From Helicobacter cetorum MIT 99-5656 (GTDB lineage Bacteria; Campylobacterota; Campylobacteria; Campylobacterales; Helicobacteraceae): a stretch of 64,000 bases of DNA. A program made the translations under genes and the position numbers. The stretch is from the NCBI RefSeq assembly GCF_000259275.1, contig NC_017735.1, positions 1,736,001 to 1,800,000 of the forward strand. The letters are read 5' to 3'. Shown piece after piece: positions 35,401-41,253 of this stretch. Numbering within the stretch: the stretch's first letter is position 1; every line of letters begins with the position of its first letter. The notes below the pieces were generated by a model that saw only the letters and a list, made by a program, of their open reading frames with translations, was not told where the DNA came from and ran no database searches.

Positions 35401-36959
35401 TGTTTAAACGAGTTAATCGTGGTGAAGTGAGAGTTTTACTAGGTAGCCCAGCTAAAATGGGCGTAGGGACTAATGTGCAAGAAAGATTAGTGGCTATGCA
35501 TGAACTAGATTGTCCGTGGCGGCCAGATGAGTTGTTGCAAATGGAGGGGCGTGGCATTAGACAAGGCAATATCTTACACGCTAATGACCCTGAGAATTTT
35601 GCAATGAAAATCTATCGCTATGCGACTGAAAAGACTTATGATAGTCGCATGTGGCAAATCATAGAGACTAAATCTAAAGGCATAGAGCAATTTAGAAACG
35701 CCCATAAATTAGGCTTGAATGAATTAGAAGACTTTAATATGGGAAGTTCTAATGCGAGTGAAATGAAAGCCGAAGCTACAGGTAATCCGCTAATTATTGA
35801 AGAAGTCAAACTTAGGGCTGAGATTAAAAGCGAAGAGGCTAAATACAAAGCTTTTAATAAAGAGCATTATTTCAATGAAGAGAGCTTGAAAAGCAACACT
35901 TCTAAATTAGATTATCTTAACAAGGAACTAGAGATTTTACTAGCCATAGACAAGGCTAAAGAAAATAAGGGGAACAATGCAGAAATTAAACTCTATGATT
36001 TAAAAAATGAAACTAGCAAAGACTATGAGCTGATTAAGGCAAAAGTTGTAGAGCCTTTAAAGGAAAATGCCACAATGAGCGAAGAATTAGAACACAAGAA
36101 ACTTAAAGAACAAAACAAGAAAGTCGGCGAACAAAACAAGATTGTGTTAGATGAAGTCAAAAAGCAATTCGCTAAAAACATGGATACCTTGTTTTACAAT
36201 GAAGAAGAAAATTTTAAAGTCTTAGAGTATAGGGGATTTGTAGTGAATGCTTACAAATCTAAATATGAAGTAGAATTTACTTTAAGCCCTAAAGATAATT
36301 TAGAAGTTGTCTATAGCCCTAGTAATCCTAGAAATTTGACTTTCATAAACGAAAACGAAACTATCAGTGTGCTTGACACTTCTTATAATTTCTGTAAGGA
36401 TATTAAATTTGATAGCTTTTTAAAAAGGCTAGATAATGCGATTACTAAGCTCCCTGAAAAAGTCAAAGAATGTGAAAGCTCTATTGCAAATACTCAAGAA
36501 AATGTCATTAAATTCACTAGATTAGTGGAACAAAAACAAGATTATCCACGCTTAGAATACTTACAAGCTTTAAAACTAGACCATAGAACTTTAATAGATG
36601 ATTTAGCTAAGATGAGTAAACACAAAGACTATAAGCCAGTGTTTAACCCTAAATCTAAAGAAGTCTTAAAGAAAATGGAAATTGAAAGAAGAGCGAGTTT
36701 GGAGAGTGAGGGTAAAGAAATGACTGAACTTAAAAACAGCAATAAAGAGCAAGAGGTTAAAGAGGATATAAAGAGCGATGATGAAGTAAGACAACATATA
36801 GAGCAAGTGATTGAGAAAGTTGTAAAGACTAGCGAGAAAGTGTGCCTAGAGAAAGATGATACAATAAAACAAGATAAAAGACCTATCGTATCTATGCCAT
36901 ATAACAGATTTGCACCCACCAATAAGCAATATTCTCAAGAATCACATCTCACAATCTAA
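26448..36959 (+). CDS. Giant DarB-like adenine methyltransferase-helicase fusion
   Basis: From the ATG at 26448 (AAGGA, 7-base spacing; the open frame begins earlier at a TTG) the product has 3,503 residues. Approximate order: a 1,500-residue helical N-terminal part with Asn-rich low-complexity tracts; FSGWGGLESYF (about 1563); motif I FEPSLGTGKFLAY (about 1632); catalytic IGNPPYGQ (about 1697); Walker A HQVGAGKTL (about 2447); Walker B VDEAHLF (about 2614); LTGTPIANS (about 2664); MEGRGIRQGN (about 3030); and a coiled-coil tail. This is the N12-class methylase plus SF2 helicase architecture of phage P1 DarB and of OrfQ on TnPZ elements. DarB protects incoming DNA from type I restriction; the same role here is inferred. 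Codons between about 1022 and 1292 also encode another protein in a second frame. Confidence 0.85.
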   Translation: MAYKPSKKKLKELREQPNLFSILDDGDVINTSPYKQEITNTTLEPTIELENGLKSQELALESQQEPLNYQVKFKSNTLSMISRKPIEWAEYLSYEQRQYNDNSTEEVNFFANGEIKDSSRYHEINNEGFKKRITKEYKLINTETNQPLNPKETERLTYTNSLEQLKEQGLEIELTHHYETHKKVLENGNEITREYNHLKDIYKEVERTSNYKIVKEIVAPMSSAEYFKLYNRMLFESEKSVSLNEKIQAKESNGLENSSTILNKEYKNNHQEITELNHSIENPTKEQNTTNNNTALNNANTTLSTNLFNGLEIFGIIKQELQKAKETYQQTELSKRKSINIMPFVYQTSLYKTTQDINYIRSSFSLEGDMVGIIKKTLEHYIMNESMSLEHVESALNKVANTLEKIDQNTKDLRFSELNDIQKEAYENVGSELRVFNNIFDLFPDETLNQFVNDKVKPNDTLMDIVYSVQERARENYQLTLDNANTNNLAYQIVFNALKDHELTINTLKSMQENITPYLNSDGSYNNSRNNRRNLNTRTRNHFDKMGFNIEKEVIDSMFDELSDKLGNHLKTEIDKVFSYELNNQQELPTKKLEQNETTNNEVSNSLTPTPPNPMINEIKTAIEELEQVEKEFYSVDYKAQADALYKEMFENSQDLNTFQLTEMAKDIQNAKNNLLKQEQQKQEIAKLKEHYHKSLEKLQTRDSLSILNNPSDTMKEFLAKELGTPSTSNEFVKNLESLLWDIDICKRNFNSLLIDRNTLRDESLLRPLKAKASALNNPFLNHFYEINFDVMGADNLNPATPKDIITIPTMQEWYEFKNAVRLNGAYQPSLETKIDQLETLMREFCIKFYKEFSIDLINLNNPLNQPFKMVKTPLEQLQDLINNEPNKEALKEELTQKLNAIISNDFIINTFKRNIDITNMALDSFKKDMSRDFKNLYYDNKEFNALIAQSLSVIVGDLITANSLMDNKTIDNTIELDNTSNNTIEPNETIRNNITQNNDNNNPSLSIASLELEQQNLGEQNANNNDARIERDGTEVHRDLHTIRIPREAQERTQKEMGERIQEEISRQNFQDKDLALHNEPRETTSKGVLQPSDTRLVSRGTPLREHGEHDFLSSGGDRVSTRRAETSRREETSGHQNDVRGRETGNLSQDERRTPPLSQQEPNQSSQWNDMVSHGADDRTQELGLLRLSNPREMGALLQKDNEINGGRSSGVYINSDRGTNQDGARSPRQHAISNQESARDDRYGVTQRGSNQSVSLPIKERNYAEPSVERGLDSARESWHKETRLQANLDNLQGLLHSIKNNTIASEPDFRDRLLKAIKNNEPLKDSLVGQQLLKDPTTKVFYDKFNLKISTNKLLEILENRIEKSIEVTTESLNFNEVELNALERLQNAENTLKNNTELNDTQENNTTDNSLELNNTNSNNHTNNKTELNNANSNNTTELNTKENNQTQNNPIEQSSTPQNKLQEQETSNLTQELNAQELSQTSTPQQELVTQQVQENPKLDFKPSEEILIKGKVNRYKANIKAIELLKELQTREKALQGINDNLHYYATKEEQEILAKFSGWGGLESYFKQSSPNEYQELKTLLTRQEFDRAFLSTRDAYYTPKLVIDSIYVGLEQLGFNNDENKKEIFEPSLGTGKFLAYAPNNKNYHFVGAELDPISASISKFLYPNQRIENKALQNYNFYQDYDAFIGNPPYGQHKIHSSNDTELSGESIHNYFLGKAIKELKEDGIGAFVVSSWFMDSKNSSIREHIAQNATFLGAIRLPNSVFKGTGAEVTSDIVFFKKGVNKEIHQDFTHSKLYYEDLIKALNNYHTDLIETLQENKFDDLIDRAKLAVVNAIAHHFHLKPIKEEESSYNIEDTSSFGYSKEDYQIIKDFIDKVGENKIDLNEQTLNEYFANNPQNILGNLSLEKTRYSSNETGEQIYKHELQVIEDKSLDLEKAINKLIENLPKNVYAYHKPKIKTNALIIDRNDERYKEVSNLVKGLEVGELVYFDKRYYKLEQNNENAIFLAPTKIAGKTQEKRIAEYLKLKVALNDLTSAELNPLSSDLELESKRTKLNLVYEGFVKQFGYLNENRNRKDIRQDLYGAKVLGLERDFEKEITPKSAKAQNISPRQPSAKKAQIFFERTLNPKKEFSITNAKEALIASLNQKGRLDLHFIRDNFKSQSLETTIKELLEQKLIYKDHSDNGDYILANDYLSGNVKRKLKEVKEAVAQGIDGLEDNLKDLELIIPKDLKATEIMANINSPWIPTKYLEEFLVELSANHYKKQYGYTMNDAQIENIKKDINIYHSQGAFRVAVNGLHNGLNELFGIRDKVHTSYYKVPFSHLLAKVLNNKDLSVKYEKPHPTEPKKTIQVTDEELSNVARSKAEELKEAFKDWIYKDYERRTHLEKIYNDTFNNSVLKTYDGSNLELEGFNTNITLRPHQKNAIFRTIQDRVVCLDHQVGAGKTLCAISACMEQKRMGLVNKTLIAVPNHLTKQWGDEFYRAYPNANVLVVDSKDITENERELLYNQIANNNYDAVIIAHSHLNLLSNPIEIVEEMRQEELDNAYEIFERLENEYLADKKSRKKPSEKAFKNKIDRINKKYDEIIKKQGSHIDISQMGIDNLIVDEAHLFKNLAFETSMEKIAGLGNQQGSNRARDLFIKTRYLHKNNKKMMFLTGTPIANSLSEMYHLQRYLTPEILKERGLEYFDDWAKTYGEVVSDFELDTSAQNYKMVNRFSKFNDVQGLSTMYRQFADIVSNDDILKHNPHFVPKVYGGKPINVVVPRSEEVAEYIGIADENGKYNEGSIIDRMQKCEGKKNKKGEDNILSCTTDARKVALDYRLIDPSAEVEKEFSKSYAMAENIYQNYIETNAVKGTQLAFIGLSTPKVHSQKVSLEEVENTNELENKKAIDDTQELLESLSQYDENGKLITPNKKELENELDEKKAKSVDLDEELAKNCKFDVYSDVLRRLINLGIPQNEIAFIHDAKSEEQKQDLFKRVNRGEVRVLLGSPAKMGVGTNVQERLVAMHELDCPWRPDELLQMEGRGIRQGNILHANDPENFAMKIYRYATEKTYDSRMWQIIETKSKGIEQFRNAHKLGLNELEDFNMGSSNASEMKAEATGNPLIIEEVKLRAEIKSEEAKYKAFNKEHYFNEESLKSNTSKLDYLNKELEILLAIDKAKENKGNNAEIKLYDLKNETSKDYELIKAKVVEPLKENATMSEELEHKKLKEQNKKVGEQNKIVLDEVKKQFAKNMDTLFYNEEENFKVLEYRGFVVNAYKSKYEVEFTLSPKDNLEVVYSPSNPRNLTFINENETISVLDTSYNFCKDIKFDSFLKRLDNAITKLPEKVKECESSIANTQENVIKFTRLVEQKQDYPRLEYLQALKLDHRTLIDDLAKMSKHKDYKPVFNPKSKEVLKKMEIERRASLESEGKEMTELKNSNKEQEVKEDIKSDDEVRQHIEQVIEKVVKTSEKVCLEKDDTIKQDKRPIVSMPYNRFAPTNKQYSQESHLTI
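29512..30324 (+). CDS. Nested 270-residue gene in another frame inside the giant gene
   Basis: The frame begins at an ATG preceded by AGGAG with ideal spacing and encodes an ordinary-looking, Trp/Tyr/Met-containing helical protein (KFIETYIPYAYPERRKNALK; RKWANAFKRRYPDKTF; NLDYYAYLILERWAHYFKK). In the same interval the giant frame becomes a disordered, Arg/Glu/Gly/Ser-rich linker (GRETGNLSQDERRTPPLSQQ), and local base use is less A/T-biased with unusual codons. This is the pattern expected when one frame is constrained by another. It has no signal peptide, helix pair or recognised domain. I judge it a real overlapping gene, not a shadow, though expression is unproven. Confidence 0.7.
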   Translation: MQTTMMQGLSEMEQKFIETYIPYAYPERRKNALKRKWANAFKRRYPDKTFKTKTLPYIMSLEKQQAKEFFSLATQDLFLGEHPLESMGSMTFYLVEVIEYQQEEQRLAEEKKQADIKMMLEAEKQGIYPKMREEHHPYRNKNLINQVNGTIWYLMGQMTEHRNLDYYAYLILERWAHYFKKTMKSMEDEVLGSISTAIEEQTKMELEVLDSMQSQIKRAQGMTDMELLKEAQINQYHYLLRSEITQSQAWKEDWIALEKAGIKKQDFKQI

Positions 36960-36989
36960 CAAATATCTAACTGCACTCACTTTCCAAAG

Positions 36990-37005
36990 TGGGGCTTGCT
37001 TAAAT
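36990..37005 (+). repeat. Right copy of a 16-bp direct repeat flanking the giant gene
   Basis: TGGGGCTTGCTTAAAT, 30 bases after the giant gene's stop; one mismatch to 26379-26394. Downstream, TACATACTGCATGACAG (37085-37101) recurs in variant form at 44990 and 45088. Confidence 0.5.
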
Positions 37006-37136
37006 CTTATCTTCTTTCTCAAAGCACTTTCTTTCCCCTTACTGCTTGTATTAGATTGTAAAACTCAATTCTAAGCACAACACTTACATACTGCATGACA
37101 GCTTATTTTTATTAAACCTATAATAGTATTAACAAA

Positions 37137-37183
37137 AATAGTTCTATTGATAACACAATAGAATAGTAATGAATAGAACTATT
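37137..37183. promoter_or_regulatory. Inverted repeat upstream of xerT
   Basis: AATAGTTCTATT (37137-37148) and AATAGAACTATT (37172-37183) are exact reverse complements around a spacer that itself holds CAATAGAATAG. The right arm runs into TATTATAAGGAG, the start signal of xerT. It is a likely operator or recombinase binding site. Confidence 0.5.
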
Positions 37184-37201
37184 ATATTATAAGGAGTTTT
37201 A

Positions 37202-38200
37202 ATGATTTTATTAAAAGAGTTGCTACAAGCTATTAAGGAATATGCGGATTTTAAGTCCAAATGCTTTTCAAAATACAATGTAAAAGACCTGCAACGATAC
37301 CAAAGTGTCCAATCAAGATTTATGGAGGCAAAAAATATAGAAGAGTTAAATGCGATTAGGAACAATCTGATTAAGTTAGGTTGCAAATCCATGCATAATT
37401 TAAATGTTTTAATCCATTTTTTTAATTACATTAAGAATAATTACAAGGAGATAAAGGTCAAAGAACTACAACTATTGCAAGAAAGCCATGTGATAAACTT
37501 TCTATATACTTTGAGTATTACTTACAAGTCTTCTTCTATGATGAATTTCAAAATCAATATAGGGACTTTCTTTAAGTTTTTAGATAAATACAAAAAGATG
37601 AATTTTGATTTTACATTGAAAATAGCATTAGGAAAACACAAGAATTTGCCTAAATTTTTACCTAAAGAACAATTTTTTAACTACATAGATTATCTAAAAG
37701 GTCTTCCTTGTAAAAAGGATTTTGAAAAAAGAAGTCGACTTATAGCTTTAATTGTGGCATATAGTGGATTACGCACCATTGAAGTTAAAAATCTTAAGCT
37801 TGATAATATCCAAAGTGATGACTATAACTATATCTTTTCTATTAGAGGCAAAGGCAATAAAGAAAGGATTGCTTTAATCAAAAAGGAACTTATAGAACCC
37901 TATTTGAAAGAGTGGCTCAATTCTAAAACTAGAAATAGAAAAACTACCGCTAATGAACCTTTTAAGGGGGCTACTATAAGATATTTTCTAAATAAAACTT
38001 TAAAAGAGCTTGGATTACTTAACTATTTCAAGGGCGTTGGGTTACATATGCTAAGGCATTCCTTTGGGAGCTACATATATGGAGAAACTAAAGATTTAAT
38101 CCTTACGCAAAACGCTTTGGGTCATTCTAATTTAGAAACTACCAAAATCTACATCCACACTAATAGCGATTATGGAAGAGTTGTAGCCAATCTATTCTGA
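37202..38200 (+). CDS. xerT: Tyrosine recombinase, XerT-like
   Basis: The 332-residue protein has the tyrosine-recombinase catalytic set: arginine in AYSGLRTIEVKNL, lysine in IRGKGNKERIALI, HMLRHSFGS (H-x-x-R), LGHSNLETTKIYIH with the final H and the nucleophilic tyrosine. An N-terminal SAM-like domain precedes it. XerT is the recombinase that excises and integrates TnPZ-type elements in H. pylori, so this gene probably mobilises the surrounding region. The distinction from chromosomal XerH rests on context. AAGGAG sits 5 bases before the ATG. Inverted repeats lie on both sides of the gene. Confidence 0.85.
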   Translation: MILLKELLQAIKEYADFKSKCFSKYNVKDLQRYQSVQSRFMEAKNIEELNAIRNNLIKLGCKSMHNLNVLIHFFNYIKNNYKEIKVKELQLLQESHVINFLYTLSITYKSSSMMNFKINIGTFFKFLDKYKKMNFDFTLKIALGKHKNLPKFLPKEQFFNYIDYLKGLPCKKDFEKRSRLIALIVAYSGLRTIEVKNLKLDNIQSDDYNYIFSIRGKGNKERIALIKKELIEPYLKEWLNSKTRNRKTTANEPFKGATIRYFLNKTLKELGLLNYFKGVGLHMLRHSFGSYIYGETKDLILTQNALGHSNLETTKIYIHTNSDYGRVVANLF

Positions 38201-38227
38201 AAGTTGAACCTAATTACAATAATTTAA

Positions 38228-38264
38228 ATCATAATAGAATAACAAATTTATATTCTATTATGAT
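38228..38264. repeat. 14-bp inverted repeat after xerT
   Basis: ATCATAATAGAATA (38228-38241) and TATTCTATTATGAT (38251-38264) pair perfectly around 9 bases. The AATAGAAT core also occurs upstream of xerT, and ATTCTATTATA recurs further downstream. It may be a terminator, an operator or a recombinase site. Confidence 0.5.
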
Positions 38265-38345
38265 ATATTGTGATTATCTCTCAATAATTATGAATAAATT
38301 TCAATAATTCTATTATAAATTAAAAACAATAATTCCATTATATGC

Positions 38346-38351
38346 TATAAT
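38346..38351 (+). promoter_or_regulatory. -10 box of the parA operon
   Basis: TATAAT within TATGCTATAATTC, 29 bases before the first gene of the series 38380-42276, which are closely spaced, each with its own ribosome binding site. Confidence 0.5.
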
Positions 38352-38379
38352 TCATTGAACTTTATATTGGAGTAAGAAT

Positions 38380-38721
38380 ATGATTATTGATTTAAACACT
38401 AAACCTATCACGCTAGATTTTAAAAGAAAAGAAGTTTTTGAAAGCATAGAGTTTTTGCTAGATTATCTCTATCTCACAAAGCATAATACTCTGCTAGAGC
38501 CAAAAGCTTTTTTAGAAAGCATTAAAGAGCAATACAAGACTTATTATAACCATATGGACAAAGACTATCAAAAGAGCCAACAACAAGCATTTTTACACCT
38601 AGAGCAAAGAGCCAAAGAAGTGCGTAAAGAAATTGATAGATTATCACGCACTTTTTTAAAAACAGGAAATAGTGTGTATGGCAAAAGAATGATAGAACTT
38701 ATGGAGCAGGAGGGCTTGTAA
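38380..38721 (+). CDS. Unrecognised 113-residue helical protein
   Basis: First gene of the parA operon. The product is helical and charged, with aromatic residues in the first half (ESIEFLLDYLYLTKHNTLLE) and a basic C-terminus (KEIDRLSRTFLKTGNSVYGK). GGAGTAAGA precedes the ATG. The following gene starts 1 base after its stop. Position suggests a role in maintenance or its regulation; no family recognised. Confidence 0.6.
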   Translation: MIIDLNTKPITLDFKRKEVFESIEFLLDYLYLTKHNTLLEPKAFLESIKEQYKTYYNHMDKDYQKSQQQAFLHLEQRAKEVRKEIDRLSRTFLKTGNSVYGKRMIELMEQEGL

Positions 38722-38722
38722 A

Positions 38723-38947
38723 ATGCACCTAGATTTTGACACCAATAGGCATAATTTTTATGATAGCGAAGTTAATCATTGTCTAAATATCCTATTGAGT
38801 TATTTATTCAAGACAAACCCTAACTTTAAAGGGCTAAATATTGATGAGTGTTTTGATGAGATTTCCAAACGCTATGCAGAACACTTAAATAATGGGGATA
38901 ATGCCAAAAATCTCATTCTTTTTAACCAAATGGGGTTAAAGAACTAA
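38723..38947 (+). CDS. Unrecognised 74-residue protein
   Basis: Small acidic protein (HLDFDTNRHNFYDSEVNHCL) whose ribosome binding site (GGAGGG) lies in the end of the preceding gene, so the two are coupled. It resembles the preceding protein in pattern (a hydrophobic LLSYLFKTNPNFK stretch), hinting at a shared origin, but this was not tested. parA follows after 15 bases. Confidence 0.55.
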   Translation: MHLDFDTNRHNFYDSEVNHCLNILLSYLFKTNPNFKGLNIDECFDEISKRYAEHLNNGDNAKNLILFNQMGLKN

Positions 38948-38962
38948 ACTAAGGAGACTTTT

Positions 38963-39628
38963 ATGACCATAACCATTGCAAACGAAAAAGGAGGCTCTGG
39001 CAAAAGCACTCTGTGTTTAAATTTAGCCATACAGCTTTTATTAAATCAAAAAGATGTGGTAGCCCTAGATACTGATAATCAAAAGAGTTTAGAGGTATTT
39101 GCTGATATTAGGAGTGGGACTAATTTGCCACAATTCACGCTTTTTAATCGCACAGGTAACATTACCGATACCCTATCGCAAATGGTTAAAAAGTATGAGT
39201 ATGTTTTAATAGACACCAAAGGCGAAAATAGTAAAGAGAGTCAAAAAGCCATGCTTTTAAGCGACATTGTGCTAATTCCTACCACACCTAGCCAACTAGA
39301 CACAGCGGTGCTACTAGAAATGCTAGAAAGAGTAAGCAATATTCAAGCGCTCAATGAAAATTTGAAAGTCTACATTGTGATGAACCGCATTCCTACCATT
39401 CCAAAACTCAAAGAAAAAAAGGCTCTCATTGACTTTATCAAAGAAAACAATGCGAATGAAAGCGTGTTCTTAATGGACAACATATTGAGCGAAAGGATAG
39501 CCTACATGCGTTCTGTTTCAGAAGGCTTTGGAGTTATGGAATATGGCAATAGCAAAGCCAAAAAGGAGTGGGAACTCTTTTATAAAGAGCTAGAGAACTA
39601 TTTAAATTTAGAGATAAAGGAACAATAA
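38963..39628 (+). CDS. parA: ParA-type partition ATPase
   Basis: The 221-residue protein begins with the deviant Walker A motif IANEKGGSGKSTLCLNLA and continues with VVALDTDNQKS (A' box) and YVLIDTKGENSKESQ (Walker B). ParA forms DNA-bound ATPase gradients that position plasmids or excised elements so that daughter cells keep them. Length is that of the small class Ib ParA proteins, which partner with ribbon-helix-helix proteins such as the next gene. TAAGGAGACTTTT precedes the ATG; the stop overlaps the next start (TAATG). Confidence 0.92.
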   Translation: MTITIANEKGGSGKSTLCLNLAIQLLLNQKDVVALDTDNQKSLEVFADIRSGTNLPQFTLFNRTGNITDTLSQMVKKYEYVLIDTKGENSKESQKAMLLSDIVLIPTTPSQLDTAVLLEMLERVSNIQALNENLKVYIVMNRIPTIPKLKEKKALIDFIKENNANESVFLMDNILSERIAYMRSVSEGFGVMEYGNSKAKKEWELFYKELENYLNLEIKEQ

Positions 39629-39930
39629 TGAATTTTAAGAATACCAAGCATTTGAAAGAAAATAATGCAAAAGATTTACACGAGTTGGAGCAAAAATTTG
39701 ATGAGCAATACAGCTCTGCTGATGAAAACGCCAAGCAAAAAGATGAAAAGAAAAATTTTACTATTTCTTTATCTGTAAAGACCATGCGAGATTTAGAGGC
39801 TTATCTCAAAGAGTTTGGCATATTTAATGAAAATAAAAGCTCCTTTATTCAAGAAGCCATAGAAGAGCATTTGAAGCGCAAAAAAAGCACATTGAAAGAA
39901 AGATTGTCGGAGCTTATAAAAAAATTGTAA
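39628..39930 (+). CDS. Ribbon-helix-helix partner of ParA (ParB-like)
   Basis: A 100-residue protein with a polar, acidic N-terminal half and a C-terminal ribbon-helix-helix: strand NFTISLSVKTM, helices RDLEAYLKEFG and KSSFIQEAIEEHLKRKKS. Its start overlaps the parA stop by one base. Type Ib partition systems have exactly this pair, where the small protein binds a centromere and stimulates ParA. The centromere was not identified; the inverted repeats near 38228 are one place to look. Confidence 0.72.
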   Translation: MNFKNTKHLKENNAKDLHELEQKFDEQYSSADENAKQKDEKKNFTISLSVKTMRDLEAYLKEFGIFNENKSSFIQEAIEEHLKRKKSTLKERLSELIKKL

Positions 39931-39956
39931 CAAAACAATTAAATAAGGGAACAATA

Positions 39957-40418
39957 ATGGAAGAATTTATATATGACCTAATAAACAGAGAGCTACTCTA
40001 CACTGCTATTAAGAGAGTATTTGCCAAGCACCACATTAACCATAGCTTTGAATTTAGCGATATTTTAGGCTATAAGTCAAAAAATAATCGCTTAGAAATC
40101 ACTCTAAAACGCAAGAAATCCCATACTTTAGAATGGTTTTATCAAATCCATAATGAGAGCGTTTTAGAATGCTTGAAAGAAGAATTAAACGCCCTAATGT
40201 CTAATGATGTTTTTACTAAGCCTATTAAAAGCATTCGCTTTTATTCCAAAAAGCCCTTATTTTTTCGCATTCTCTCTAATGTAAAGTTTATTCTTACGAT
40301 GATTTTTTCCCCCTTAATCTTTCTTTATGCCACGATAGTGGTTTTTTACCAAGAGAGCAAAAGAGAGTATTTAAAAGACTTAGCAAGAGATAGGCGTATC
40401 AAAAAGCAATTGAAGTAA
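39957..40418 (+). CDS. Unrecognised 153-residue membrane-anchored protein
   Basis: An N-terminal soluble part of about 95 residues with aromatic and charged residues (FAKHHINHSFEFSDILGYK; RLEITLKRKKSHTLEWFYQ), one strong hydrophobic helix at about residues 108-128 (FILTMIFSPLIFLYATIVVF) and a basic tail (RDRRIKKQLK). Topology suggests a single-span inner-membrane protein. AAGGGAACAATA precedes the ATG. Function unknown; in the parA operon. Confidence 0.6.
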   Translation: MEEFIYDLINRELLYTAIKRVFAKHHINHSFEFSDILGYKSKNNRLEITLKRKKSHTLEWFYQIHNESVLECLKEELNALMSNDVFTKPIKSIRFYSKKPLFFRILSNVKFILTMIFSPLIFLYATIVVFYQESKREYLKDLARDRRIKKQLK

Positions 40419-40427
40419 GGAGCATGC

Positions 40428-40754
40428 ATGAAATTTATCAAACTAAAAGACAAAACCTTTGCTTTAAGCGTGGATTTTAAAAGCTTGACTGATGATGAAA
40501 AGATTATCAAAATAAGAGAAAGAGCTATAGAAGATTTATTAAAAAATCTAGGGATAGAATCTGGCATACATGTTTCTATTCATCAGGAATTTACGCATTT
40601 AGAAAGCCAAAAAGATATTATAGGCGTATTTTTTTGCGTAAACAATAATGATAACTACACCCTTATTCTAATGCCCCCTAAAGCTTTAAAGATTGTTAGA
40701 GAAATGCTTAAAAACCCTTATTTTTTGAAATTTCAAAAAGTTTTCAATGAGTAA
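40428..40754 (+). CDS. Unrecognised 108-residue soluble protein
   Basis: A small soluble protein with an alternating strand/helix pattern (MKFIKLKDKTFALSVDFKSL; ERAIEDLLKNLGIES; DNYTLILMPPKALKIVREML). AAGGAGC precedes a pair of ATGs; the second, at 40428, has the better spacing. No signal peptide, motif or family recognised. It lies 9 bases after the preceding gene and 33 before the next. Confidence 0.58.
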   Translation: MKFIKLKDKTFALSVDFKSLTDDEKIIKIRERAIEDLLKNLGIESGIHVSIHQEFTHLESQKDIIGVFFCVNNNDNYTLILMPPKALKIVREMLKNPYFLKFQKVFNE

Positions 40755-40787
40755 ATGGCATAAGAACCAGAGTTTAAGGAGACAACC

Positions 40788-41231
40788 ATGAACATTAACT
40801 ACTTACTCAAAGCAAACGATTTGAATAATATTGAGATTAAGCCAGCAAGAGCTGAAGTTAAGATAGTCCATAATGAAGATGATAAAGATTATATCGGCTT
40901 AACCTTGTTTGATGTATTTATCCATAGGATATACAGAGCTAATCTTGTAGATAAAGATTTTATGAGATATAAAGGGGGGTATTTTTACAAAGTAGCTCAA
41001 AATAAAGACAACCCTAAAATTTGGCATGTCTTTTTTCATATGGAAGTCCTACAGCTCTTTAGCAAGCACCAAGCAGAAATCTTTGATGTGGTTACAGAAA
41101 ACCTATTCAATATCTTAGAGCTAGACAAAAACAAGCTAGAAGAAATTGTTTATGGTTTCTACATCACAAAGCCTAATCTTGAAGAGCTAGAAATACAATG
41201 CCCCTTGTATATTTCTCAAAAATTCTCATGA
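40788..41231 (+). CDS. Unrecognised 147-residue protein
   Basis: Soluble protein of mixed character (YIGLTLFDVFIHRIYRANLV; KIWHVFFHMEVLQLFSKHQ) with a Tyr/Phe-rich middle. TAAGGAGACAACC precedes the ATG. No cysteine motif, membrane helix or known domain. It continues the operon, with 22 bases to the next gene. Confidence 0.58.
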   Translation: MNINYLLKANDLNNIEIKPARAEVKIVHNEDDKDYIGLTLFDVFIHRIYRANLVDKDFMRYKGGYFYKVAQNKDNPKIWHVFFHMEVLQLFSKHQAEIFDVVTENLFNILELDKNKLEEIVYGFYITKPNLEELEIQCPLYISQKFS

Positions 41232-41253
41232 CATTTAAAAAGAAGGATAAACA

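Noticed and set aside
36629-36922. Minus-strand ORFs inside the giant gene
   Set aside because: Ser/Leu/Phe-rich antisense shadows typical of Lys/Glu-rich genes; unlike the nested ORF at 29512 they lack ribosome binding sites and sensible composition.
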